64,000 nt of DNA, from assembly GCA_947500525.1 (NCBI GenBank), contig CANMSH010000001.1, positions 620,001 to 684,000 of the forward strand. The letters run 5' to 3'. The position numbers and the translations under genes were made by a program. Numbering within the stretch: position 1 is the first letter of the stretch; each line of letters opens with the position of its first letter. Below are positions 18,404-26,665 of this stretch, piece after piece. This DNA is from an uncultured Flavobacteriaceae bacterium. Lineage in GTDB: Bacteria > Bacteroidota > Bacteroidia > Flavobacteriales > Flavobacteriaceae. Under the pieces are notes generated by a model, which was given only the letters and a program-made list of their open reading frames with translations, was not told the DNA's origin and made no database searches.

Positions 18404-19894
18404 ATGTTGAAGAAAACCTGTTTAATCATATTAATTTGTTTTATGTCAAGTGCCTGTTCAAAAAAGGAACAACATTTAAACGTCGAGGTATTCGAAACTT
18501 CTGCCAATGGGAATAAGCTAACGCCTGTGACCAAATTTTCTAAAAATGAAGGCGCAACTTTAGTTAAATTATTTCCTGCCAAAGAGAAACAAACAATAAC
18601 AGGTTTTGGAGGTTCTTTTACCGAATCTTCGGCGTACTTACTGAATAAATTGGGGGAAGAAAACCGAAAAAAAATAATAGATGCCTATTTCGGACCTAAT
18701 GGTGCTAAATATTCTTTAACAAGAACACATATGAATTCTTGTGACTTTTCATTAAGTCAGTATTCGTATGCACCGACTAAAGATAAAGAGCTAAGTGATT
18801 TCTCCGTAAAGGAAGACAAAGAAGATATCATTCCTTTTATCAAAGACGCAATGGCCGCTTCGGAAGACGGATTTAAGATACTTTCTTCTCCTTGGACAGC
18901 TCCACCATGGATGAAAGATAATAATAGTTGGGTTGGAGGTAAATTGCTTCCAGAATATTATGATACTTGGGCGTTGTTTTTCTCAAAATATGTAGATGCG
19001 TATAAATCGGAAGGTATTGATATATGGGGATTTACAGTAGAAAATGAGCCTCTCGGAAATGGGAACAATTGGGAAAGTATGCATTATACACCTGACGAAA
19101 TGACCAACTTTGTTCAGAATCATTTGGGACCAAAACTAGCAGCAGATGGAAAAGGAGAGGTAAAAATTTTAGGTTATGATCAAAACAGAGAGCATTTAAA
19201 AGAATGGATAAATGCTCAATATAAAGATGAAGAGACTTCAAAATTTTTTGATGGTACTGCGATACATTGGTATGCGAGTACCTATGATTATTTTGCTGAA
19301 GAATTACAATATGCACACGAAAAAGCTCCACAAAAGTACTTGATACAATCTGAAGCCTGTGTGGATGCCGAAAAACCAAAATGGCAAGATGACGCTTGGT
19401 ATTGGAGCAAAGAAGCAACAGATTGGGGTTGGGATTGGGCGCCAGAAAAAGATAAACCGATGCACCCAAAATACGTGCCTGTCTATAGATATGCACGAGA
19501 TATTATTGGTTGCTTGAATAATTGGGTTGATGGATGGGTAGATTGGAATATGGTACTAGATACGAATGGAGGGCCTAATTGGTTCAAAAATTGGTGTGTA
19601 GCTCCCGTGATTGTGAACCCTGAAAAAGATGAGGTGTATTTTACACCCTTGTACTACACATTGACACATTTTAGTAAATATATACGTCCTAGAGCCAAAA
19701 TAATTGAAGTTGAAAATTCAGATGATGAACTTTTGGTCACGGCAGCAAAGAATGAGAGCGGTTCCATAGTTGTAGTGGTATTGAATCAGGGCAAAAAAGA
19801 AAAGTATTTCTCAATTCAGCTAGAGGAGAAATATAAAAGCGTAAGTATTAACCCTCAAGCTATTCAAACTATTGTAATAGCTTATAAAAACTAA
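18404..19894 (+). CDS. GH30 lipoprotein, probable beta-1,6-glucanase
   Basis: The lipoprotein signal ends FMSSAC, followed by SKKEQH without an acidic export signal. The catalytic (beta/alpha)8 domain shows TGFGGSFTESSA at its start, VENEPLGN with acid/base E215, and LIQSEACVD with nucleophile E317; a C-terminal beta domain (IVVVVLNQGKKEKYFSIQL) completes the GH30 architecture. GH30 members of this size in Bacteroidota laminarin loci remove beta-1,6 branches; glucosylceramidase-type beta-glucosidase is the alternative. The gene lies 10 bases after GH17 and 6 bases before the transporter. Family is firm; linkage specificity is inferred from the GH16/GH17/phosphorylase context. Confidence 0.88.
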   Translation: MLKKTCLIILICFMSSACSKKEQHLNVEVFETSANGNKLTPVTKFSKNEGATLVKLFPAKEKQTITGFGGSFTESSAYLLNKLGEENRKKIIDAYFGPNGAKYSLTRTHMNSCDFSLSQYSYAPTKDKELSDFSVKEDKEDIIPFIKDAMAASEDGFKILSSPWTAPPWMKDNNSWVGGKLLPEYYDTWALFFSKYVDAYKSEGIDIWGFTVENEPLGNGNNWESMHYTPDEMTNFVQNHLGPKLAADGKGEVKILGYDQNREHLKEWINAQYKDEETSKFFDGTAIHWYASTYDYFAEELQYAHEKAPQKYLIQSEACVDAEKPKWQDDAWYWSKEATDWGWDWAPEKDKPMHPKYVPVYRYARDIIGCLNNWVDGWVDWNMVLDTNGGPNWFKNWCVAPVIVNPEKDEVYFTPLYYTLTHFSKYIRPRAKIIEVENSDDELLVTAAKNESGSIVVVVLNQGKKEKYFSIQLEEKYKSVSINPQAIQTIVIAYKN

Positions 19895-19900
19895 CTAACT

Positions 19901-21451
19901 ATGTCACAATCTGTAAAAGTTCCCATTGGTCAAAAAGCCACCTTCGGAGCAGGTCATTTTATTTTAAATATTTTACCTGGAACACTAGGTGTGTTTATTC
20001 AATTCTTTTTGTTAACGGCGTGGGGTGTTGACCCTCTTTGGGCTGGACTTTTAGGGGGATTACCTAGAATATTCGATTCAATAACAGATCCAATAATGGG
20101 TTTCATTTCTGATAATACAACATCGAAATGGGGAAGAAGACGACCTTATATTTTTATTGGAGCAATTATAAGCGGTATCTTATTCTTTTTGATGTGGCAA
20201 ATTGATGATAATGCTTCACAATCATACATTATATGGCATGTGATGGTTGTTCAATTACTTTTTCTTATTGGAAATACGATGTTTGCGACACCATTGGTTG
20301 GCTTAGGTTATGAAATGACGTCAGATTACAACGAGCGAACTAGAATCATGGCTTTTTCAAATACAATGGGACAAATTGCTTGGATGATAGTTCCTTGGTT
20401 GTACGTAATTATACCAGACACAAATACCTTTAATACCCAAACCGAAGGAGTACGAACAATGGCTCTTATTGTAGGTATCATGTGTATAGTTTTCGGAATT
20501 TTACCGGCAATTTTCAATAAGGGTATTGACTCTGCCAATATGGGAAATAGGAAAGAAATCAATTTTAAAACGTTGGCAGCAAATATGAAAGATTTATGGG
20601 CAGGGATATTGCAGGTCTCTAAAAATAAACCTTTTATGAAATTATGTGGGGCGACATTTTTAGTGTTTAATGGATTTCAATTAGTGGCGGCCTTTGGTGT
20701 TTTTATTATAGTTTTTTACATGTATAATGGTAGTTATGAGCTAGCGGGCACTTGGCCTGCTTGGTTTAATACAATTAATGCCATGATTACCGCCTTTATT
20801 GTTATTCCTATTATTTCGAGAATGGCAAGAAAATGGGGTAAGAGAAAAGCATTCATAATTTCGACCATTTTATCTATTCTAGGATATGTTTTAAAATGGT
20901 GGGGATTTGACAAAGAATTAAACAGCCAATTTAGTCAAACTGGTTTAGGTAAAAGCATGAATTCAGCTATAGGGTCTATTTTCGAATCTTTGAATCCTTT
21001 TTTAGAAAGCGTTGGTATGTCATGGTTTACGATTGATCCAGGTAGTGAAATACCATGGTTAATATTTCTACCAATCCCGCTGTTTGCATTTGGAATGGGA
21101 GGATTATTTACATTAATGATGTCTATGACAGCTGACGTATGCGATTTAGATGAGTTAGAAAATGGAATGCCGCGTAAAGAAGGTACTTTTGGAGCAATTT
21201 ATTGGTTGATGGTAAAAATTGGTCAATCGATAGCACTTGTTTTAGGAGGAGTGATATTGAGTATTGTTGGTTTCGACCCTAATGCTACCGAGCAGTCAAT
21301 AGAAACTATGAATAACTTGAGGATAGCAGATATATTAGTTCCATCGCTTACCGCCGGACTTGCCGTTTGGGTAATGTGGAAATATAGTTTGAATGAGTCA
21401 AGAGCCAAAGAAATAAAAGAAGAATTGGTAAAACGTAGAGGAGAATTGTAA
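19901..21451 (+). CDS. GPH-type sugar:cation symporter (MFS superfamily)
   Basis: This integral membrane protein of 516 residues has about 12 predicted helices. The N-terminal half carries the glycoside-pentoside-hexuronide pattern WAGLLGGLPRIFDSITDPIMGFISDNT followed by KWGRRRPYIFIG. The second half repeats a basic loop (KWGKRKAFIIST), then MSMTADVCDLDELENGMPRKEGTFGAIYW, typical of MelB-like carriers. Known role: cation-driven uptake of glycosides across the inner membrane. It sits between the lipoprotein hydrolases and a cytoplasmic GH17, and would import laminari-oligosaccharides for the phosphorylase. Family is firm; substrate is inferred. Confidence 0.88.
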   Translation: MSQSVKVPIGQKATFGAGHFILNILPGTLGVFIQFFLLTAWGVDPLWAGLLGGLPRIFDSITDPIMGFISDNTTSKWGRRRPYIFIGAIISGILFFLMWQIDDNASQSYIIWHVMVVQLLFLIGNTMFATPLVGLGYEMTSDYNERTRIMAFSNTMGQIAWMIVPWLYVIIPDTNTFNTQTEGVRTMALIVGIMCIVFGILPAIFNKGIDSANMGNRKEINFKTLAANMKDLWAGILQVSKNKPFMKLCGATFLVFNGFQLVAAFGVFIIVFYMYNGSYELAGTWPAWFNTINAMITAFIVIPIISRMARKWGKRKAFIISTILSILGYVLKWWGFDKELNSQFSQTGLGKSMNSAIGSIFESLNPFLESVGMSWFTIDPGSEIPWLIFLPIPLFAFGMGGLFTLMMSMTADVCDLDELENGMPRKEGTFGAIYWLMVKIGQSIALVLGGVILSIVGFDPNATEQSIETMNNLRIADILVPSLTAGLAVWVMWKYSLNESRAKEIKEELVKRRGEL

Positions 21452-21465
21452 AATATAAGTAGAGA

Positions 21466-22374
21466 ATGTCATATCGAATTGAAGATTATCATGCCTATAG
21501 TGGTGTAAATTTTTTAGAACACTCAGGTATAGATTTTAGCGAATACACTGCCGAAGATTTGATTAGGTTGTGGAGAGCTACACTAAATAAAGGAATGCAT
21601 GGAATATGCTTTAGTATGTATGAGGATGGTCAACAACCAGGAGATACCATTACTGAGGGGCAAGTAGAACGACGTGTAAAGATTTTAAAACCATATGCTA
21701 AATGGATACGTTCATTTTCATGTATTGAAGGCAATGAACATGTACCACGTATTGCTCATAAAAACGGGATGAAAACCATGGTAGGAGCATGGTTAAGCGA
21801 CAACAAAGAAGATAACGAGAAAGAGATTGCAGGACTAATTCAATTAGGGAAAGAAGGATGTGTAAATATTGCAGCTGTTGGCAATGAGGTATTGTATAGA
21901 AATGACTTAACATTAGAAGAACTACTTGGTTATATTAGGCGTGTTAAGGAAGCCTTGCCAGATATTCCTGTTGGTTATGTCGATGCCTACTACGAATTTT
22001 CAAAACATCCTGAGCTCGTTGAAATTAGTGATGTTATATTGAGTAATTGTTACCCTTATTGGGAAGGTTGTCATATAGATGGATCATTAGGTCATATGGA
22101 GCAGATGTTTGGTCAGGCAACGGACGCTGCGCAAGGCAAGAAAGTTATTATTACTGAAACTGGATGGCCAAGTGAAGGAGGAAGCTTTAAAGGAGCCGAT
22201 TCATCAGAAGAAAATGCCATAAAGTATTTTATAAATACCCAAGTTTGGGCTAAAAAACAAAAAGCTGAAGTGTTTTATTTTTCTTCATTTGACGAATCTT
22301 GGAAAACAGGAGATGAAGGTGATGTTGGAGCTTATTGGGGACTTTGGGATAAAGATGAAAACTTGAAATTTTAG
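21466..22374 (+). CDS. GH17-family glycosidase without signal peptide
   Basis: Compact GH17 domain of 302 residues: AAVGNEVLYR holds acid/base E141 and ITETGWPSEGG the nucleophile E231. CYPYWEG lies between them as expected. The N-terminus (MSYRIEDYHAYSGVNF) is polar and has no signal peptide, so the protein is predicted cytoplasmic, in contrast to the lipoprotein GH17 four genes upstream. It follows the symporter by 14 bases. A role on imported beta-1,3-gluco-oligosaccharides beside the phosphorylase is inferred. Length and motifs agree with bacterial GH17 catalytic domains. Confidence 0.87.
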   Translation: MSYRIEDYHAYSGVNFLEHSGIDFSEYTAEDLIRLWRATLNKGMHGICFSMYEDGQQPGDTITEGQVERRVKILKPYAKWIRSFSCIEGNEHVPRIAHKNGMKTMVGAWLSDNKEDNEKEIAGLIQLGKEGCVNIAAVGNEVLYRNDLTLEELLGYIRRVKEALPDIPVGYVDAYYEFSKHPELVEISDVILSNCYPYWEGCHIDGSLGHMEQMFGQATDAAQGKKVIITETGWPSEGGSFKGADSSEENAIKYFINTQVWAKKQKAEVFYFSSFDESWKTGDEGDVGAYWGLWDKDENLKF

Positions 22375-22419
22375 GAAGTATTTTACAGATAGTCCGTCTA
22401 TAAGAAATATACAAATCCT

Positions 22420-22427
22420 TACCTTTG
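22420..22427 (+). promoter_or_regulatory. Candidate -7 element before the second GH16 gene
   Basis: TACCTTTG matches TAnnTTTG exactly, 19 bases before the GH16 start, in the only gap above 70 bases within block two. No TTG is found at -33, so it may be an internal or regulated promoter. Confidence 0.4.
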
Positions 22428-22446
22428 AATAAATTTCGGCTATTAA

Positions 22447-23214
22447 ATGATCCAACTTAGAGTTAAATTGTTTGTATTAGGTTTTGTTGCAACGTTCATA
22501 TCTCATTCGCAAGAAAGAAAGTTGCTCTGGGAGGAGAATTTTGATGGGCCTATATTGAACGAAAAATCCTGGAATTTTGAACGGGGCGATGGTTGTCCGA
22601 ATCTTTGTGGTTGGGGCAATGCTGAAAAACAGATTTACACCAATAAAAACCATCATTTGAAAGATGGTTATTTAACAATCAACATTCTCAAAGAAGGGGC
22701 CAACTACACTTCGACTCGAATTACGACCAAAGGAAAACGCCAATTTAAATATGGTTATATTGAAACAAGAGCCAAACTACCTGTTGGTAAGGGTATATGG
22801 CCTGCTTTTTGGATGCTTGGCAAGAATATTAAGAAAGTAGGGTGGCCTACTTGTGGAGAAATTGATATTTTAGAATATGTAGGTAAAGAGCCACATACGA
22901 TATATACTTCTCTACATACTAAAGCCAGCCATGGAAATACAATAAATAGTAAAAAAACCAAAATTAAGAATATTGAAGAAGGTTTTCATATATACGCCAT
23001 TGACTGGACAAAAGAGAAGATCGCTTTTTATGTAGATCATAAGCTCGTATATACTTTTCAGCCAAAAGAAAAAACTAAAGAAACATGGCCCTTTAAACAG
23101 CCCTTTTATTTCATTTTAAATGCTGCAGTAGGAGGAAATTTTGGAGGCCCCGAAATTGACGATACAATATTCCCCCAAGAGTTTGTTATTGATTATATAA
23201 AAGTATACAAATGA
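22447..23214 (+). CDS. Secreted GH16 laminarinase-type glucanase
   Basis: A signal peptide (KLFVLGFVATFISHSQ) without a lipobox precedes a single GH16 domain. The signature GEIDILEYVG gives nucleophile E138, D140 and acid/base E143; WGNAEKQIYTNKN and KGIWPAFWMLG match the other GH16 of this locus and suggest the same subfamily. Unlike that protein it is not lipid-anchored, so it is probably free in the periplasm or secreted. Its stop overlaps the next start (ATGA at 23211-23214), showing translational coupling with the GH144-like gene. Function: endo-beta-1,3-glucanase by family; exact substrate inferred. Confidence 0.9.
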   Translation: MIQLRVKLFVLGFVATFISHSQERKLLWEENFDGPILNEKSWNFERGDGCPNLCGWGNAEKQIYTNKNHHLKDGYLTINILKEGANYTSTRITTKGKRQFKYGYIETRAKLPVGKGIWPAFWMLGKNIKKVGWPTCGEIDILEYVGKEPHTIYTSLHTKASHGNTINSKKTKIKNIEEGFHIYAIDWTKEKIAFYVDHKLVYTFQPKEKTKETWPFKQPFYFILNAAVGGNFGGPEIDDTIFPQEFVIDYIKVYK

Positions 23215-24545
23215 ACGTTAGGATAACACTTCTTCTCTGTTTCTTTTTATCAATGTTGGCATGTAATAAAGGACAGGAATTAAATCAGGTCGATGATGAG
23301 GAAGTAATTGATGATCTTACCGATGATGAATTATTAGATTTAGTTCAAAGACAAACCTTTAATTATTTCTGGGATGGGGCCGAACCTAATTCAGGAATGG
23401 CCAGAGAACGCATCCACCTAGACGAACCAAATTTAGACCAGGATGTTGTAACCACAGGAGGCTCAGGATTTGGTTTAATGACAATTTTGGTTGGTGTAAA
23501 ACGAGGCTTCATTACCAGAAATCAGGCATTTGAAAGATTTGAAAAAATTATTAATTTTTTAGAGTCAGCCGATCGATTTCATGGAGCTTGGCCACATTGG
23601 TTAAATGGTAAAACAGGAAAAGTTATTCCTTTTAGCTCAAAAGATGACGGAGGAGATCTTGTAGAAACTGCTTTTCTTGTACAGGGATTGTTAGCAGTGC
23701 AAGAATACTTTAAGAATGGAAATGAGGAAGAGAAAGAATTGACTCTTAAAATACAGCAACTTTGGGAAGAAGTTGAATGGAATTGGTATACAAAAAACGA
23801 TGAAGATGTTCTCTATTGGCATTGGTCACCCAATTTTGAATGGGATCTTAATTTAAAGTTGAGCGGATATAACGAGACTTTAATTACTTATATATTGGCC
23901 GCAGCCTCACCAACACATCCTATTTCCAAAGATGTATACGAAAAAGGATGGGCAAATACAGGGGCTATCACTAGTTCAGAAACCTCATATGCCTTGCCAA
24001 CCGTTTTAATGCATAACGTACAACCTGTTGGTCCACTCTTTTGGGCACATTATTCGTTTCTAGGATTAGACCCTAATCGATTAAAAGATCAATATGCCAA
24101 TTATTGGACACTTAATCAAAATCATGCAAAAATCATCTATAATTATTGTGTAGATAACCCAGGAAATTTTGAAGGATATGGTGAAAAATATTGGGGGTTA
24201 ACCGCGAGTTACTCAATTAATGGTTATGTGGCACATAGTCCAAGTGAAGATTTGGGGGTAATTTCGCCAACAGCCGCTCTATCTTCGTTTCCATATACTC
24301 CACAAGAGAGTATGCGATTTTTGAGAGCACTATATGAAGAACAACAAAATCTTATAGGTTTATATGGACCATATGATGCTTTTAGTTTGAGTAACGATTG
24401 GTTTGTACCTAGGTATTTGGCAATCGACCAAGGGCCTATTCCGATTATGATTGAAAATTATAGGTCCCAGTTTATTTGGAATCTCTTTATGGGGAATGCT
24501 GAAGTTCAAAATGGGCTTACAAAACTAGGGTTTACCTCAAACTAA
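23211..24545 (+). CDS. GH144-like lipoprotein (glucoamylase-type (alpha/alpha)6 fold)
   Basis: The lipoprotein signal ends LSMLAC. The mature part begins with an acidic linker (DDEEVIDDLTDDE) and then has the pattern of Pfam Glycoamylase/GH144: QRQTFNYFWDGAEPNSGMARER, TGGSGFGLMTILVGVKRGF, FHGAWPHWLNG, and DDGGDLVETAFLVQGLLA. The (alpha/alpha)6 domain fills the protein. Characterised GH144 enzymes are endo-beta-1,2-glucanases; other members of the fold family are uncharacterised. In this locus a related beta-glucan or a decorated laminarin side chain is plausible. It is coupled to the GH16 gene by a 4-base overlap and is the last gene of the glucan locus. Fold family is firm; linkage specificity is inferred. 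Confidence 0.8.
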   Translation: MNVRITLLLCFFLSMLACNKGQELNQVDDEEVIDDLTDDELLDLVQRQTFNYFWDGAEPNSGMARERIHLDEPNLDQDVVTTGGSGFGLMTILVGVKRGFITRNQAFERFEKIINFLESADRFHGAWPHWLNGKTGKVIPFSSKDDGGDLVETAFLVQGLLAVQEYFKNGNEEEKELTLKIQQLWEEVEWNWYTKNDEDVLYWHWSPNFEWDLNLKLSGYNETLITYILAAASPTHPISKDVYEKGWANTGAITSSETSYALPTVLMHNVQPVGPLFWAHYSFLGLDPNRLKDQYANYWTLNQNHAKIIYNYCVDNPGNFEGYGEKYWGLTASYSINGYVAHSPSEDLGVISPTAALSSFPYTPQESMRFLRALYEEQQNLIGLYGPYDAFSLSNDWFVPRYLAIDQGPIPIMIENYRSQFIWNLFMGNAEVQNGLTKLGFTSN

Positions 24546-24566
24546 TGAATTTAAAGGGATATTGTT

Positions 24567-24592
24567 AAAAAATACTTGTTAGTATGTTTTTT
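24567..24592 (+). terminator. Terminator hairpin 1 of the glucan operon
   Basis: An A-tract plus ATACT pairs with AGTAT plus a T-tract around the loop TGTT, with one mismatch. It starts 22 bases after the GH144-like stop. Confidence 0.6.
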
Positions 24593-24626
24593 GATACGAT
24601 TATGAGCTACCTAGGAGTAGTTTTAA

Positions 24627-24653
24627 TAAAAAAATACTAGCGAGTATCTTTTT
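24627..24653 (+). terminator. Terminator hairpin 2, tandem copy
   Basis: Same design as the hairpin 60 bases upstream: A-tract, ATACT, loop AGCG, AGTAT, T-tract. It is probably a back-up terminator. Confidence 0.55.
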
Positions 24654-24713
24654 AGTCTATTGAAATGAGGGTAATTTTACGCACTTAAGCACTAAATAAA
24701 GGTCAAAAAAATA

Positions 24714-24736
24714 AAATCCGCATACTATGCGGATTT
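24714..24736. terminator. Bidirectional hairpin terminator
   Basis: A perfect 10-bp stem (AAATCCGCAT / ATGCGGATTT) with loop ACT, followed on the plus strand by TTATTATTTATT. It lies between the glucan operon and ssrA, which converge, and could serve both. Confidence 0.65.
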
Positions 24737-24744
24737 ATTATTTA

Positions 24745-24761
24745 TTGTGGAGACGGAGGGA
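24745..24761. repeat. Partial duplicate of the tmRNA 3' end
   Basis: TTGTGGAGACGGAGGGA is identical to 24911-24927, the acceptor/T-arm end of ssrA. The tRNA-like end of tmRNA is a common integration site, so this may be an old attachment-site remnant. Confidence 0.55.
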
Positions 24762-24910
24762 TTAGCTCGTTTCACTTCGCTCTTCCCGAATGTTTCCCAT
24801 CTTGAAAATTGAATACAGGTGATTGTCATCACCAAATTTTTCTCAAATGTGTTAAAAAAAGTTTACTTTTTCCACACCTTTTTCGAAAATTATTGAAGTA
24901 TTCAATTCAT

Positions 24911-24927
24911 TTGTGGAGACGGAGGGA
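24911..24927. repeat. tmRNA 3' end copy of the 17-base direct repeat
   Basis: Second member of the direct pair with 24745-24761; 14 of its bases lie within ssrA. The 149 bases between the copies contain no recognisable mobile gene. Confidence 0.55.
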
Positions 24928-25304
24928 CTCGAACCCTCGTCCAAACAAGCAGTTAAAGTGCTTTCTACATGTTTATTTCTCGATTAATTTTCGACGAATA
25001 ACTGACCAAGAACAGCCCACTATTCGCTTATCTTCTTTAGTTTCGAAATACTATCGAAGTCTAGTATTTCTATGCTTACTTTTACGATGTCTCAAAGTTG
25101 AACGCGGTTAGCAAACGCTTTCAGGAGACATAAAGCTTCTCTACCTAGTAGAGACGAGGCTAAATCCTACTGTAATTCAGATTATGCAGCTAAAGCGTAG
25201 TTATTCTCGCCGTTTAAAGTTTGAAATTGAGTTTTACGAGTACTATTTCATTGCTCGACATGCTTACATTTTAACTGATCTCGCTGTCAAAACCAGTCGT
25301 CCCC
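24914..25304 (-). ncRNA. ssrA: tmRNA (ssrA), tag peptide GENNYALAA
   Basis: On the minus strand the 5' end reads GGGGACGACTGGTTTTGACA, the conserved tmRNA start, and the 3' end reads GGTTCGAGTCCCTCCGTCTC plus a discriminator A. GGGGACG pairs with CGTCTCC (one G-U) as the acceptor stem; CCA is not encoded. The tag frame at 25211-25182 reads GGC GAG AAT AAC TAC GCT TTA GCT GCA TAA, giving GENNYALAA. Function: rescue of stalled ribosomes with SmpB by trans-translation. Length is 391 nt, in the normal range. It converges with the glucan operon and is divergent from the saccharopine dehydrogenase-like gene. Confidence 0.97.
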
Positions 25305-25327
25305 AAAATTTCAAAGAAATAAGACTG

Positions 25328-25335
25328 CAAACTTA
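25328..25335 (-). promoter_or_regulatory. Candidate -7 element of ssrA
   Basis: TAAGTTTG on the minus strand matches TAnnTTTG exactly, 23 bases before the mature tmRNA 5' end, leaving room for a short leader removed by RNase P. No clear TTG at -33. Confidence 0.5.
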
Positions 25336-25459
25336 GGCATTTTTTATAAATACTAAACTTGTGAAATCTTATTATTCATAATACCTTGCAGCAAAATCTA
25401 TACCAAGGGCGCATTGTGCCTAAATGTCTTTATTCTAATAACTTTAAACTGATTTTTTA

Positions 25460-26665
25460 ATGAAATTTGCCCTTATAACCGAACGTAAAAACCCACCAGA
25501 TCGTCGTGTGGTATTATCACCAGAAGGATGTCAAAAACTACTGCAAGATTTCCCTGATGCATCTATTGAAATTGAATCGTCAACTATACGTGTATTTAAA
25601 GATGAAACATATGATAAATTAGGACTTAAGGTTACAACTGATGTGAGTGACTGTGACGTTTTATTAGGAGTAAAAGAAGTACCTATTGAAGCATTGATAC
25701 CAAATAAATCATACTTCTTCTTTTCGCATACAATTAAAAAACAACCTTATAATAGAAAGTTACTTCAAGCCATTCTCGAAAAGAATATTACATTTTATGA
25801 TCATGAAACGATTACCAACCCAAGTGGAAATAGATTAATAGGGTTTGGATATTATGCAGGTGTTGTTGGAGCGTATAACGGGTTAAGAGCATATGGATTG
25901 AAGTATGGAAATATCAATTTACCAAAAGCCGAACATGTTAAAAACAGAGTAGAGCTTGAGGCTGAATTAGATAAAATTACACTTCCAAATATCAAAATAG
26001 TTCTTACAGGTAAGGGAAGAGTAGGTAAGGGGGCCAAAGAAATACTAGATCATTTAAAAATAAAAGAAGTATCCGTTGAAGACTACCTATCTAAAGATTT
26101 TGACGAAGCTGTATATACCAATATTGATGTGCTAGATTATAATGTTCGTAAAGATGGGAAAACGCTGACTAATCAAGATTTTTATACAAATCCGCAGGAA
26201 TATGAAGCGAATTTTATGCGTTTTGCGAAAGTGAGTGATCTCTATATTGCCGGACATTTTTTTGGAGATGGTTCACCATATATTTTTACCCGTGAAGATG
26301 CAAAATCACCCAATTTTAATATCAAGGTTGTTGCAGATATTAGTTGTGATATTGATGGTCCTGTGGCATGTACAATTCGCCCTTCAACGATTGCAGATCC
26401 TGTATATGGTTATGATGCCTTGAGTGAAAAAGAAGTTGATTACAAGAACGAAAATGCTATTACCGTGATGGCTGTTGACAATTTGCCTTGTGAATTACCC
26501 GATAATGCGAGTAGAGGATTTGGTTTTATGTTTTTAAAAGATGTTGTTCCGGCATTTTTTAATGGAGATAAAGATGGTGTATTAGCGCGTGCTAAAATGA
26601 CTGAAAAGGGAAAATTGACAGAAAGATATGCCTATCTTCAAGCATATGTTGATGGGTTAGAATAA
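25460..26665 (+). CDS. Saccharopine dehydrogenase-like (AlaDH/PNT N-terminal domain) oxidoreductase
   Basis: The 401-residue protein starts MKFALITERKNPPDRRVVLSPEGCQ, the pattern of the AlaDH/PNT N-terminal domain, with EVPIEALIPNKSYFFFSHTIKKQPYN and ETITNPSGNRLIGFGYYAGVVGAYNG as in lysine-forming saccharopine dehydrogenases. A central nucleotide-binding segment reads KIVLTGKGRVGKGAKEIL. Cytoplasmic, no signal peptide. Known reaction of close families: NAD-dependent cleavage of saccharopine to lysine and 2-oxoglutarate, or alanine dehydrogenation; the sequence favours the former. The next gene starts immediately after its stop (TAAATG), so the two are cotranscribed. The metabolic role in this organism is not certain. 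Confidence 0.78.
   Translation: MKFALITERKNPPDRRVVLSPEGCQKLLQDFPDASIEIESSTIRVFKDETYDKLGLKVTTDVSDCDVLLGVKEVPIEALIPNKSYFFFSHTIKKQPYNRKLLQAILEKNITFYDHETITNPSGNRLIGFGYYAGVVGAYNGLRAYGLKYGNINLPKAEHVKNRVELEAELDKITLPNIKIVLTGKGRVGKGAKEILDHLKIKEVSVEDYLSKDFDEAVYTNIDVLDYNVRKDGKTLTNQDFYTNPQEYEANFMRFAKVSDLYIAGHFFGDGSPYIFTREDAKSPNFNIKVVADISCDIDGPVACTIRPSTIADPVYGYDALSEKEVDYKNENAITVMAVDNLPCELPDNASRGFGFMFLKDVVPAFFNGDKDGVLARAKMTEKGKLTERYAYLQAYVDGLE

Larger units (their letters stand above)
24546..24913. other. Intergenic region with tandem hairpins and tmRNA-end duplication
   Basis: No gene is seen in these 368 bases. They hold three terminator-like hairpins, a 17-base duplicate of the tmRNA 3' end, and an AT-rich stretch up to ssrA. 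The track ORF at 24809-25111 runs into ssrA on the other strand and is not a gene. Confidence 0.7.

Noticed and set aside
24809-25111. ORF of 100 aa on the plus strand containing WRRRDSNPRP
   Set aside because: It is the antisense of the tmRNA 3' end and tag region; this motif is a well-known false translation of tRNA-like ends.
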